A DNA stretch of 36,357 bases. Origin: Schlesneria paludicola DSM 18645 (GTDB lineage Bacteria; Planctomycetota; Planctomycetia; Planctomycetales; Planctomycetaceae). Both the position numbers and the translations under genes were made by a program. Of this stretch, positions 27,782-36,304 are shown piece after piece. Each line of letters starts with the position of its first letter. The first letter of the stretch is position 1. The stretch spans positions 1-36,357 of the forward strand of contig CAMAYU010000040.1 in assembly GCA_945862235.1 (NCBI GenBank), written 5' to 3'. The notes below the pieces were generated by a model. The model saw only the letters and a program-made list of their open reading frames with translations. It did not search any database and was not told the origin of the DNA.

Positions 27782-28690
27782 ATGTTTGATCGACTGTTGC
27801 ACCGAGCCTGTCTCTGCTGGATGAGTCTGCTGGTACTCAGCGCCTCGACCTTGATCGCCGCCGATTCGGCTCCGGTCTTCGAGTTGAAAGACGGCGATCG
27901 TGTGGTGACGCTCGGCGGGACGTTTATCGAGCGGGAGGGACAGTTCGGTTTCATCGAGTCTGTCTTCACGCTCGCCGTGCCCGATCGGAAGGTCACGTTT
28001 CGCAACCTCGGTTGGAGCGGCGACACGGTGTGGGCCGAGTCGCGCGGGATTTTTGATCCCGCTCAAGTGGGCTATGGACGGATGCTCGAACTGGTCAAGG
28101 AACTGAAGCCGACTCTGATCGTGATGGCCTACGGGCAGAACGAATCGTTCGCGGGAGAGGCGGGTCTCGAACGCTTCGTCCAGCAGTACGAAAAACTCTG
28201 CAACGACGTGAAGCCGACCGGCGCGCGGCTTGCCTTCATCACGCCGCACAAGTTTGAGAAGCCTCGCGCACCGCTCCCCGATGCCAGCCGACACAACGCG
28301 AATCTCGGGAAGTACGCCGACGCGGTGAAGCAGCTCGCCGCACGTCGTTCCGCGCCGGTGCTTGATCTCTATGCGCTGGAACTGCCGTCACAGAGCCTCA
28401 CCGAAAACGGAATGCACTTCGGCCCGAACGGCTACGCAGCGGTGGCCGCTGCCATCCGCTCGCAGTTGAAGCTGACCAACGGCGGGAAGACGTCTCAGCA
28501 GGAAGAGGCGATCCGGCAGAAGATCGTCGAGAAGAACATGCTCTTCTTCCATCGCTGGCGTCCGCAAAACATCACCTACCTGACCGGCTTCCGCAAACAC
28601 GAACAAGGCAACAACGCCGTCGAGATCGCCCAGTTCGACCCGCTCGTCACTCAGGTCGAGGTCGCAATCAACGCGATGAAAAAGCCTTGA
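27782..28690 (+). CDS. Exported GDSL/SGNH-like protein with altered block I
   Basis: 302 residues, with a signal peptide (LCWMSLLVLSASTLIAAD). The pattern is the planctomycete SGNH group: GDRVVTLGGTFIEREG in the block I position, TFRNLGWSGDTVWAESRG, YGQNESFAGEAGL (block III Asn, Asp-less) and TENGMHFGPNGY in the block V position, where His is present but the usual Asp is Asn. The canonical Ser of GDS reads GGT, so serine esterase activity is doubtful; Thr could replace it or the protein could only bind. It is probably periplasmic and acts on carbohydrate esters with its neighbours, the sulfatase and cytochrome 2. Confidence 0.8.
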   Translation: MFDRLLHRACLCWMSLLVLSASTLIAADSAPVFELKDGDRVVTLGGTFIEREGQFGFIESVFTLAVPDRKVTFRNLGWSGDTVWAESRGIFDPAQVGYGRMLELVKELKPTLIVMAYGQNESFAGEAGLERFVQQYEKLCNDVKPTGARLAFITPHKFEKPRAPLPDASRHNANLGKYADAVKQLAARRSAPVLDLYALELPSQSLTENGMHFGPNGYAAVAAAIRSQLKLTNGGKTSQQEEAIRQKIVEKNMLFFHRWRPQNITYLTGFRKHEQGNNAVEIAQFDPLVTQVEVAINAMKKP

Positions 28691-28702
28691 AGGCCAAGAT
28701 AT

Positions 28703-28850
28703 GAACCACGAAATACTCGAAAGGCACGAAAGGAAGAGGGGAGTCGGTAACAGCCAAAGTGGCGTATTGCCGACGGGCGTATTACTGACGGCTTGTGAAT
28801 GGTCCTCTACTTTTTCTTCCCTGTCTTTCCTTTCGAGTCTTTCGTGGTTC
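28703..28850. repeat. Long imperfect palindrome of cacgaaag units before cytochrome 2
   Basis: gaaccacgaaatactcgaaa (from 28703) pairs with tttcgagtctttcgtggttc (ending 28850), interrupted by a ~60-nt loop that holds two near-copies of gcgtatt and acggc words. Genome-wide 'cacgaaag' repeats of this kind are common in planctomycetes. It overlaps an upstream in-frame start of the cytochrome ORF (28799), which is why that start is rejected. Confidence 0.65.
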
Positions 28851-28885
28851 CCTCTTCTTCTGATTTCCTCCCCCTGAGTTCTGCC

Positions 28886-31800
28886 ATGATTTTGTATCGC
28901 TTCTCACTCGCGACCCTGTTCGTTCTCGGTTCTCTCGCCTCGGCGCAGGTCGCGCTGGCTCAGAGGGAACTCAAAGATATTCCGATCCCCGATGCCGAGG
29001 AGGAACGGAAGACGTTCGTCCTGCCTGAGGGATTCGAGGTCAATCTGTTTGCGGCCGATCCGGGGATTCACAAGCCGGTTCAGATGAACTTTGATCCACA
29101 GGGGCGGCTGTGGATTGCGGCTTCCGAGGTTTATCCGCAGATCGCGCCGGGGCAGAAGGCGACCGACAAGATTCTGATTTTGGAGGACACCAACGGCGAT
29201 GGCGTCTCGGACAAGACGACCGTGTTTGCCGATGGCCTGCTGATACCAACGGGCGTTGAGCCGGGAGACGGCGGCGCGTATGTGGCGAATTCGACGGAGG
29301 TACTGCACCTCAAGGACACCGATGGCGACGGCAAGGCCGATCAGTCGCGGATCGTGCTCAGCGGGTTCGGCACCGAGGACACGCACCATATTCTTCATAC
29401 GTTTCGGTGGGGGATGGACGGCCAACTCTACATGAACCAGTCGATCTACATTCACAGCCACGTCGAGACACCTTTTGGCGTACGGCGACTGAATGCCGGC
29501 GGCATCTGGCAGTTCCGGCCCGAGACGATGAGGCTCGAAGTGTTTGCTCGCGGCTGGGTCAATACGTGGGGACATACGTTCGATCGTTGGGGCCAATCGT
29601 TCGCGACCGACGGTGCGGGAGGAGAAGGGATCAACTACGTCGTGCCGGGTGCGTCGTACCCGGCGGTGTTTGGAGTCCCTCGGATTCTGCATGGCTTGAA
29701 CCCCGGCAGTCCGAAGTACTGCGGACTCGAAATGGTTGACGGACGGCATCTGCCTGACGACTGGCAAGGCAATCTCATCACGCACGATTTTCGTGGCCAT
29801 CGCGTTTGCCGGTTTGTGCTGAGCGAAGACGGTTCCGGTTTCGCGGCGCGTCAGCAGCAAGACCTCATTAGTTCCAATCACGTCGCGTTTCGACCGATCG
29901 ACGTGAAGCAGGGGCCGGACGGAGCGATCTACATCGCTGACTGGTACAACCCGATCATCCAACACGGTGAAGTCGATTTCCGCGATCCTCGTCGCGATCA
30001 CACGCACGGACGCATCTGGCGCGTGACCGCGAAGGGGCGGAAGCCGCTCGCGAAACCGAAGCTGGTCGGGGCCGATGTTGCCTCGCTGTTGAGCTCGCTC
30101 AAATCGCCCGAGACCTTTGAACGTCAACATGCCAAGCGCGTCTTGAAGGAGCTGGGAGCCGACAAGGTTTTGCAGCCGCTCACCGCGTGGGTCGCGCAGC
30201 TCGACGCGAATGATCCGCAGTTCGAGCATCATCGGTTGGAAGGCTTGTGGATGTTTCAGAGCCTCGACGTGCCGAACGTGTCGTTGTTGGACGCCGTGTT
30301 GAAGTCGAAGACGGCTCAAGCGCGAGCGGCCGGTGTGCGCGTGGTGGCTCAGTGGTTTGGTGTGGCCGTCGGGGCAACAGACGAACCAAAACTTCCCGGT
30401 CAATCGGCGAAGGCTCTCGCGTGGCTTGAGACCGCCATCGCTGATGAGCATCCTCGCGTGAGGCTGGAAGCGGTGCGAGCACTCGCCGAGTTCCCGCAGC
30501 TTGATGCGGCGAAGCTCGCGTTGAGAGCCGTTGATCAACCGCTCGATCAATTCAGTGAATACGCCCTCTGGCAGACGAGCCGCGAGTTGGCTTCGGTCTG
30601 GTTGCCCGAGGTTGTTGCTGGCCGATTCGACTTCGAGGGGAAGATCCCACGCCTGCTGTTCGCGATCCGGTCGGCGGAGGCCACGCCCGCAGTGTCGGTT
30701 CTGGTGGCGAAGTGGAAGAACGGCGAGGTGCTCGCCGAGAACGGGATCGCTGCGGTCGAGACGATCGCGCAACTGGGCGATCCCGATCATCTGCGGTTCG
30801 TGTTTGACAAAGTCACGTCGAACGACGCGGTTCCCAGCACGGCTGCCTTGATGCTGCGGACGCTGGCCGAGGCGAAGCGAAAGCGAAACGTGCAGCCTGC
30901 GGGAGACCTCGGCTCGTTGATCAATGCCCTCAAGTCGCCCGATCCCCGGCTGCAATTGGCGGCGGTCGATTGCATCGGAGCGTGGAAGGTCGAGTCGTTC
31001 CGTGCCCCGCTCGCCGAATTGGTGAATGATGCTCAAGCGAGCGGTCCCGCGCGGCTCGCCGCCATTCAAGGCGTGGCCCAACTTGGCGGAGGTGCCAGCA
31101 AACAACTGCTCGCTCAGTTGGCCGGGGCGAACGAAGCCGAGTCAATTCGCGCGGCGGCGGTCACGTCGCTCATTCCGCTCGACACGGGCAACGCCGCAAA
31201 GCTGGCGGTCACTTGGCTGGCGTCGTCCAAAGAGATCGGCCAACAGGGGGCGGTCATCAACGCCTTCTTGCAACACAAAGGGGGGCCGGATGTTCTCGCG
31301 TCGGCTCTGGTCGATCAAAAACTTCCCGAGGATGCGGCCAAAGTCGCGCTGCGGATCATCACCGGCTCGGGCCGACAGGAGCCAAAGCTGACCGACGCGC
31401 TGAGCAAATCCGGCGGCATCACGAACATGCCCAAAAAGCTCGCGAAGGAAGAGATGGAAGCGCTCGTCAACACGATCAAGGATCAGGGGGACGCGGCTCA
31501 CGGCGAACGTATCTTCCGTCGCGCTGAGTTGAACTGCCTCAAGTGTCACGCCATCGGCGGCGCGGGAGGTAAGGTTGGCCCGGACCTCGTCAGCATCGGG
31601 GCGAGCGCCCAGGTCGATTACCTCGTCGATTCGATTCTCGATCCGAACAAGAATGTGAAGGAAGGCTATCAGTCGGTCGTCGTCACCACGGACCAAGGCA
31701 AAGTTCTGACGGGGATCAAGCTCCGCCAGACCGACACCGATCTCTTGCTGCGCGACGTGGAAGACCGCGAGTTCGGCGTGCCGCTCAAGTCGATTGATGA

Positions 31801-32386
31801 ACTGTCGAACGGATCGTCGCTGATGCCGGTCGGCCTCGTGGACAAACTGACCAAGTCCGAACTGATCGATCTCGTCCGCTTCATGAGCGAACTCGGCAAA
31901 CCCGGCCCGTACGCGGCCGTCACCGCGCGAGTCGCCCGACGTTGGGAGACGCTGCAGCCGACCGAGGAGTCCTACCGCCGACTGACTCGCAACAGCGAGA
32001 CACAAACCGTCGCCGACGACACCGGCGTGAACTGGCTTCCCGTCTACAGCAGCGTACAGGGAAGCCTCCCCGTGCAGGACATCCTCGACTTCACCTTCCA
32101 ACGCAAACTGGAAGGGACAACGCGCAAGATCGGCTACGTCCGAACAACGGTCAACGTCACCACCGCCGGACCGGTCGGTGTGACGCTCAACAAACCCGAC
32201 GGCCTCTTCGTCTGGATCGACGGCAAGCAGATCGACCCCGCAACTAAGCTGACGCTCCCCCTAGAAGTCGGCTCGCACAAGCTGTCGTTTGCAGTCGATC
32301 TGCATTCACGGACGGAACCATTGCGGGTCGAGTTGACCGACGTGTCTGGCTCCGTCGCACAGGCTCAGTTCGTGGGTGGCAAATAG
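28886..32386 (+). CDS. Giant PVC-type beta-propeller / HEAT / cytochrome c protein (2)
   Basis: About 1166 residues from ATG 28886. Signal peptide FSLATLFVLGSLASAQVALAQ. Propeller/dehydrogenase-like domain (~25-400): EGFEVNLFAADPGIHKPVQM, DTNGDGVSDKTTVFADG, DTDGDGKADQSRIV, GPDGAIYIADWYNP. A HEAT-like alpha-helical region follows (VRLEAVRALAEFP, LAAVDCIGAWK, ARLAAIQGVAQLG). Cytochrome c at Cys884-x-x-Cys887-His888 (CLKCHAIGGAGGKVGPDL) with a distal Met in SSLMPVGLV. A C-terminal ~100-residue beta-rich module (YVRTTVNVTTAGPVGVTLNK, FVWIDGKQI) resembles a jelly-roll carbohydrate-binding or PA14-like fold and is absent from cytochrome 1. Periplasmic; electron acceptor and substrate are unknown. 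Confidence 0.9.
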   Translation: MILYRFSLATLFVLGSLASAQVALAQRELKDIPIPDAEEERKTFVLPEGFEVNLFAADPGIHKPVQMNFDPQGRLWIAASEVYPQIAPGQKATDKILILEDTNGDGVSDKTTVFADGLLIPTGVEPGDGGAYVANSTEVLHLKDTDGDGKADQSRIVLSGFGTEDTHHILHTFRWGMDGQLYMNQSIYIHSHVETPFGVRRLNAGGIWQFRPETMRLEVFARGWVNTWGHTFDRWGQSFATDGAGGEGINYVVPGASYPAVFGVPRILHGLNPGSPKYCGLEMVDGRHLPDDWQGNLITHDFRGHRVCRFVLSEDGSGFAARQQQDLISSNHVAFRPIDVKQGPDGAIYIADWYNPIIQHGEVDFRDPRRDHTHGRIWRVTAKGRKPLAKPKLVGADVASLLSSLKSPETFERQHAKRVLKELGADKVLQPLTAWVAQLDANDPQFEHHRLEGLWMFQSLDVPNVSLLDAVLKSKTAQARAAGVRVVAQWFGVAVGATDEPKLPGQSAKALAWLETAIADEHPRVRLEAVRALAEFPQLDAAKLALRAVDQPLDQFSEYALWQTSRELASVWLPEVVAGRFDFEGKIPRLLFAIRSAEATPAVSVLVAKWKNGEVLAENGIAAVETIAQLGDPDHLRFVFDKVTSNDAVPSTAALMLRTLAEAKRKRNVQPAGDLGSLINALKSPDPRLQLAAVDCIGAWKVESFRAPLAELVNDAQASGPARLAAIQGVAQLGGGASKQLLAQLAGANEAESIRAAAVTSLIPLDTGNAAKLAVTWLASSKEIGQQGAVINAFLQHKGGPDVLASALVDQKLPEDAAKVALRIITGSGRQEPKLTDALSKSGGITNMPKKLAKEEMEALVNTIKDQGDAAHGERIFRRAELNCLKCHAIGGAGGKVGPDLVSIGASAQVDYLVDSILDPNKNVKEGYQSVVVTTDQGKVLTGIKLRQTDTDLLLRDVEDREFGVPLKSIDELSNGSSLMPVGLVDKLTKSELIDLVRFMSELGKPGPYAAVTARVARRWETLQPTEESYRRLTRNSETQTVADDTGVNWLPVYSSVQGSLPVQDILDFTFQRKLEGTTRKIGYVRTTVNVTTAGPVGVTLNKPDGLFVWIDGKQIDPATKLTLPLEVGSHKLSFAVDLHSRTEPLRVELTDVSGSVAQAQFVGGK

Positions 32387-32403
32387 CGTGGCGACCGGTC
32401 ACT

Positions 32404-32476
32404 TCATCATCATTCTGCCGACACCTCATTTTGCTAAAGGCTCAGACAGAATGAGGTGAAGGCAAAATGATGATGA
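32404..32476. repeat. 30-bp-arm imperfect palindrome before the isomerase-like gene
   Basis: tcatcatcattctgccgaca (from 32404) to 32433 pairs with 32447-32476 with about four mismatches. It lies between cytochrome 2 and the TIM-barrel gene and ends 41 bases before the downstream ATG. Confidence 0.65.
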
Positions 32477-32517
32477 GGAACGATGTGCGGCTTTGTTGAG
32501 CAGTGGAGTCCGTACAG

Positions 32518-33372
32518 ATGCGTCTTGGCTACAACACGAACGGGATGACCGGCCATCGGTGGGAGCAGGCTCTCGAACTGATGTACGAGGTCGGCTATCG
32601 GTCGGTCGCCATCACGGTGGACCAATATTGTCTGAACCCGTTCGCGCCGCAGTTGGCGCGCGAGCTGAGCCACATGGGACGACTGCTCGAACGGTTTGAG
32701 ATGACTTCGGTGATCGAGACCGGAGCACGTTTTCTACTCGACCCGCGCGCGAAGCATGAACCGACGCTCGTCAGTCCGACTGAGGAACTGCGCGATGTGC
32801 GGATCGACTTTCTTCGCAAGTGCGTCGCGCTGGCCAAGCATCTCGGTTCCGATGCCGTTTCGTTTTGGTCGGGAGTCGTGCGCGATGGGGCAGCACGCGA
32901 CGTGGCCTTCGATCGGCTGGCTGAGGGTGTTCGACGGGTGCTCGACGGGGCCGACGAAATGGGCGTGCGACTCGCGTTCGAACCGGAGCCGGGGATGCTT
33001 GTCGCCACGTTCGATGACTTTCGTGAGTTGCTCGCGCGAGTCGATGGTCCGCGATTGGGACTGTGTGTGGACATCGGTCACGTCCATTGCCTCGAACCGC
33101 GACCGATCTCGGAGTACCTGGTCGAGTGGCGCGACCGGCTGTTCACGATCCACATCGAAGACATGGTGCGCGGCGTTCACGATCATCTGCGGTTCGGTGA
33201 CGGGACGATCGACTTTCCGCCAGTCCTGCAGACGCTGCAAGAGATCGATTATCGAGGCGGCCTGAATGTGGAACTCAGCCGACACAGCCACATCGCGCCC
33301 GAAGTTCTGCGTGAGTCGTTCGAGTTTCTGTCGCGCGCGATGCGAGATCGGGGGCAGAACGAGGTCGTTTAA
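32518..33372 (+). CDS. Sugar phosphate isomerase/epimerase-like TIM barrel
   Basis: About 284 residues from ATG 32518, with ggag ~9 bases upstream (in-frame GTG 32503 is less likely). AP-endonuclease-2/xylose-isomerase-like barrel: MRLGYNTNGMTGHRWEQAL at the start, and candidate metal ligands in AFEPEPGML, LCVDIGHVHCL, FTIHIEDMVRGVHDHL and LNVELSRHSH (Glu, Asp/His, His, Glu). This family isomerises or epimerises keto-sugars and their phosphates, or acts in inositol catabolism. No signal peptide, so cytoplasmic. It fits a sugar-catabolic neighbourhood; substrate unknown. Confidence 0.87.
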   Translation: MRLGYNTNGMTGHRWEQALELMYEVGYRSVAITVDQYCLNPFAPQLARELSHMGRLLERFEMTSVIETGARFLLDPRAKHEPTLVSPTEELRDVRIDFLRKCVALAKHLGSDAVSFWSGVVRDGAARDVAFDRLAEGVRRVLDGADEMGVRLAFEPEPGMLVATFDDFRELLARVDGPRLGLCVDIGHVHCLEPRPISEYLVEWRDRLFTIHIEDMVRGVHDHLRFGDGTIDFPPVLQTLQEIDYRGGLNVELSRHSHIAPEVLRESFEFLSRAMRDRGQNEVV

Positions 33373-33403
33373 CCGCGCGGGGCGTTGCCCACGCGGTTAA
33401 ACG
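33366..33403. repeat. Hairpin overlapping the stop of the TIM-barrel gene
   Basis: cgtttaaccgcg (33366-33377) and cgcggttaaacg (33392-33403) are perfect complements around a 14-nt loop. The stop codon taa lies inside the left arm. It could act as a terminator or mRNA stabiliser; no U-tract follows. Confidence 0.6.
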
Positions 33404-33424
33404 ACGCGGTCTTCGGCCGCAGCC

Positions 33425-33540
33425 AAAGTAGCCTTCATCGCTCCGCGTGAAGTGAGCTGAATACGAGTCAACCGCAACTGGAGCGATCGACACCGAACTC
33501 GCGCTCGGCTTCCTTCACGCGGAGCGATGAAGGCTACTTT
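33425..33540. repeat. 28-bp-arm palindrome with a 60-nt loop
   Basis: aaagtagccttcatcgctcc (from 33425) to 33452 is perfectly complementary to 33513-33540. It lies in the 286-bp gap between the TIM-barrel and the Gfo/Idh/MocA-like gene; no gene is seen in the gap. Confidence 0.75.
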
Positions 33541-33658
33541 CAGGAGACCCAAATGCCTGCCGCCCGACAATATTTCAAAACCGAGGAGTAGTGTGAGGCA
33601 AGCGTGCCCACTAGATGCTCGTTCGGTTCAACACACCTTTCAAAAAATGGAGTGACTC

Positions 33659-34729
33659 ATGACTCGGAAGTTTTTCGCTTTGATGGCAGTGACGGCGATG
33701 TGCCTGACAGGTGGGACGGGATCGGCTGCGGAGCCGGTTCGCGTCGGCCTCTTGGGGATCGATAACTTCGGGTCGGTGGCGTACACGGAGTTTCTGAATC
33801 GGCCTCACGCAGAAGGAGTTTTCGAGGGTGTGCGCGTGGTCGCGGCGTATCCGATCGGCAGCGACGACTATCCCGAGAGCGACAAACTGGTCGCGAGTTG
33901 GAAGGACCAACTGCTGAAGATGTATCAGTCACCCAAGGATCCCAAGGACGCCGTGCCGCCGATTGAGATGGTCGATTCCGTTGAGGCTCTGCTGGCGAAG
34001 TGCGACGCGATCATGATCTTCAGCATGGACGGTCGTCTCCACTTGAAGCAGGCCGATGCGGTACTCAAGGCGGGCAAGCGACTCTTCATCAGCCGCCCGT
34101 TGGCCTCGTCACCCGCGGATGCCGTCGCGATCTTGAAGCTGTCCGAAGCGACGAAGACACCCTGTTGGAGCAGCTCGCAGCATCGCTACAGCACGGGCTT
34201 CAGTGGGATGCGAGATCACCCGGAAGTGGGCCGCGTCATCGGCTGCGATGTCTACGGCGGCTGGGCCGAGAATGCTCCCGCAGCCGACCAGTTCACGCGC
34301 CCGCTGCACAGCATCGAGACGCTCTACACGATCATGGGGCCGGGTGTGGTGTCCGTGACCTGCGTCTCGACGCCGAAGGTCGAGTCGATCACGGCGGTTT
34401 GGAAGGACGGTCGCGTCGGGACGTATCGAGGGATCAAGGAGGGAGCCGTCAAATATAGTGCGACGGTCTTCGGTGAAAAGGGGGTCTCGACCGCAGGCAT
34501 CTACGGCCACGGCATCCCCGTGAACGGAATCGTTCCCACGAACGACAAGTACGTCGGCTACGAAGGTCTGGCGATCGAGATCGCCAAGTTCCTCAAAGGT
34601 GGCCCGACGCCGGTCAGCCCCGCCGAGACATTGGAAATCTTCGCCCTCATCCAAGCGGCCGAGGAGAGCAAAGCTCAAGGGGGAGCGGTCGTGCGATTGA
34701 AGAGTCTTTGGGAGAACGCCAAGCCGTAA
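33659..34729 (+). CDS. Exported Gfo/Idh/MocA-like protein with altered EKP motif
   Basis: 356 residues, with ggag 7 bases before the ATG and a signal peptide (FFALMAVTAMCLTGGTGSAA). The Rossmann start VRVGLLGIDNFGSVAYTEFL follows; the usual GxGxxG is altered to GIDNFG. The catalytic EKP motif position reads LFISRPLASSPADA, so the lysine is replaced by Arg. The C-terminal beta domain (KVESITAVWKDGRVGTYRG, VFGEKGVSTAGIYG) fits the family. These oxidoreductases act on sugars with NAD(P)(H), but this copy may not be active in the usual way. Exported members are a planctomycete trait. Convergent with the DUF1501 gene. Confidence 0.85.
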   Translation: MTRKFFALMAVTAMCLTGGTGSAAEPVRVGLLGIDNFGSVAYTEFLNRPHAEGVFEGVRVVAAYPIGSDDYPESDKLVASWKDQLLKMYQSPKDPKDAVPPIEMVDSVEALLAKCDAIMIFSMDGRLHLKQADAVLKAGKRLFISRPLASSPADAVAILKLSEATKTPCWSSSQHRYSTGFSGMRDHPEVGRVIGCDVYGGWAENAPAADQFTRPLHSIETLYTIMGPGVVSVTCVSTPKVESITAVWKDGRVGTYRGIKEGAVKYSATVFGEKGVSTAGIYGHGIPVNGIVPTNDKYVGYEGLAIEIAKFLKGGPTPVSPAETLEIFALIQAAEESKAQGGAVVRLKSLWENAKP

Positions 34730-34734
34730 AGACC

Positions 34735-34800
34735 GTAGGACGGACGGCTCGTCCGTCCGAGCTTGCCAATGGGGCCGGACGGACGAGCCGTCCATCCTAC
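34735..34800. repeat. 25-bp-arm palindrome between convergent genes
   Basis: gtaggacggacggctcgtcc (from 34735) to 34759 pairs with 34776-34800 with one mismatch. It sits 6 bases after one stop codon and 6 bases before the other, so it could end transcription from both directions, although no clear U-tract follows either arm. Confidence 0.75.
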
Positions 34801-34805
34801 GTGTC

Positions 34806-36239
34806 TCATGCGAACAGCTTGTTCACCACGTTTCCTTCGACATCGGTCAGGCGGAAGTTGCGGCCAGCGTAGCGGTAGGTCAGGCGTTCGTGGTCGAGGC
34901 CCAAGAGGTGCAGGATCGTGGCGTGCAGGTCGTGGATGTGGACTTTGTCCTCGGCCGCGTAGTAGCCGTAGTCGTCGGTTGAGCCGTAACGGAAACCACC
35001 CTTTACGCCCCCTCCTGCCAGCCACATCGTGAAGCCTTCGGGATTGTGATCGCGGCCGTTGGTCCCTTCGCACGTCGGCGTTCGACCGAACTCCCCCCCC
35101 CACCAGACGAGCGTGTCTTCAAGTAAGCCGCGCGCCTTGAGGTCACGCAGCAACCCGGCGATCGGCTTATCGACCTCGCGCGCATTCTTCTCGTGTCCCT
35201 TCTTGAGATCACTGTGTTGATCCCACTGGACGTGGCTGTCGCTGTGAGTCACTTGAATGAACCGCACGCCACGCTCGGCGAACCGTCGCGCCATCAGGCA
35301 CATCCGTCCGAAGTTTGCGTTGACCGGATCATCCATTCCGTAGAGCTGCTGCGTGGCGAGGGTCTCGCCCGACAAGTCCTCGACGAGCGGCATGGCCGTC
35401 TGCATCCGGAAGGCCAGCTCGAACGAGTTGATCCGTGCTTCGAGCGATGCTTCGGGACCGCTCGCCGCTTGATGTTCGCGGTTCATCGCTTTGAGTCGTT
35501 CGAGTTGCAGCCGCTGTACGTCGCGTGGCAGATCGGGATTGTTGATGTAACGGACGCGAGCCTTGTCCGACGGAACGCTCGCATTGCCGAGCGGCGTTCC
35601 CTGGTAGGCCGCTGGCAGGAAGGCCGATCCCCAATTGTTGATGCCACCGTGGCCAAGCGTCGGGCAGATCGTGACGAACGCGGGGAGGTTGGCGTTGTCG
35701 GTTCCCAAACCGTAACTGACCCACGAACCGATGCTCGGTCGAACGAAGTTGTCGCTCCCCGTGTGGAGCTTCATCATCGCGCCGCCGTGCGCCGGGTTGG
35801 TGCCGTGCATCGAATGGATCATGCACAAGTCATCGACGCAGCCCGCGACGTGCGGAAAGAGTTCGCTCACCGGCAAGCCGCTCTCGCCGTACTGCTGGAA
35901 CTTCCACGGCGACTTCAGCAGGTTGCTCGTCGCATTGAACTGCACGCGCGGCTTGGCAAACGGCAGCGGTTTGCCATCGTCACGATCGAGCAGCGGCTTC
36001 GGATCGAACGTGTCCACCTGCGACGGCCCGCCGGTCATGAACAAAAAGATGACTCGCTTGGCCCGCGCGAAAAAATGAGACGGCTTCGGTGCGAGCGGGT
36101 CGAGATCGTGAGCCGCCGCCGTCACGACCGGATTGGCCCGGGACTCATCCGCGAGCAACGATGACAGCGCGAGCGAACCGAACCCGACACCGGATTGCCT
36201 CAGCAACTCGCGCCGCGAAACGGGGGAATTCAACGACAT
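34806..36239 (-). CDS. DUF1501 protein with twin-arginine leader
   Basis: 477 residues. The N-terminus has [23 protein letters not shown], a twin-arginine signal. Family segments follow: [101 protein letters not shown] and [28 protein letters not shown]1501 proteins belong to the alkaline-phosphatase/sulfatase-like superfamily and are usually encoded with a DUF1549/DUF1553 cytochrome c partner, which could lie outside this window. Function unknown; likely exported folded. The coding strand contains a run of nine G at 35093-35101 (WWGGE). Confidence 0.92.
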   Translation of the reverse strand: MSLNSPVSRRELLRQSGVGFGSLALSSLLADESRANPVVTAAAHDLDPLAPKPSHFFARAKRVIFLFMTGGPSQVDTFDPKPLLDRDDGKPLPFAKPRVQFNATSNLLKSPWKFQQYGESGLPVSELFPHVAGCVDDLCMIHSMHGTNPAHGGAMMKLHTGSDNFVRPSIGSWVSYGLGTDNANLPAFVTICPTLGHGGINNWGSAFLPAAYQGTPLGNASVPSDKARVRYINNPDLPRDVQRLQLERLKAMNREHQAASGPEASLEARINSFELAFRMQTAMPLVEDLSGETLATQQLYGMDDPVNANFGRMCLMARRFAERGVRFIQVTHSDSHVQWDQHSDLKKGHEKNAREVDKPIAGLLRDLKARGLLEDTLVWWGGEFGRTPTCEGTNGRDHNPEGFTMWLAGGGVKGGFRYGSTDDYGYYAAEDKVHIHDLHATILHLLGLDHERLTYRYAGRNFRLTDVEGNVVNKLFA

Positions 36240-36304
36240 GATGTTCGACTCCCAAAGAATGTACGGTGGGTAATGCCCACCAATCCGTAATCCACAAGCG
36301 ATCA

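Noticed and set aside
28799-28885. Upstream start of giant cytochrome 2
   Set aside because: The extra 29 residues come mainly from the right arm of the 28703-28850 repeat; the signal peptide begins after 28886.
28904-31105. A 733-codon minus-strand frame within giant cytochrome 2
   Set aside because: Antisense shadow of the propeller/HEAT coding region; no motif and an Arg/His/Leu-rich composition typical of shadows.
35193-36164. A 323-codon plus-strand frame opposite DUF1501
   Set aside because: Antisense to a full set of DUF1501 motifs.
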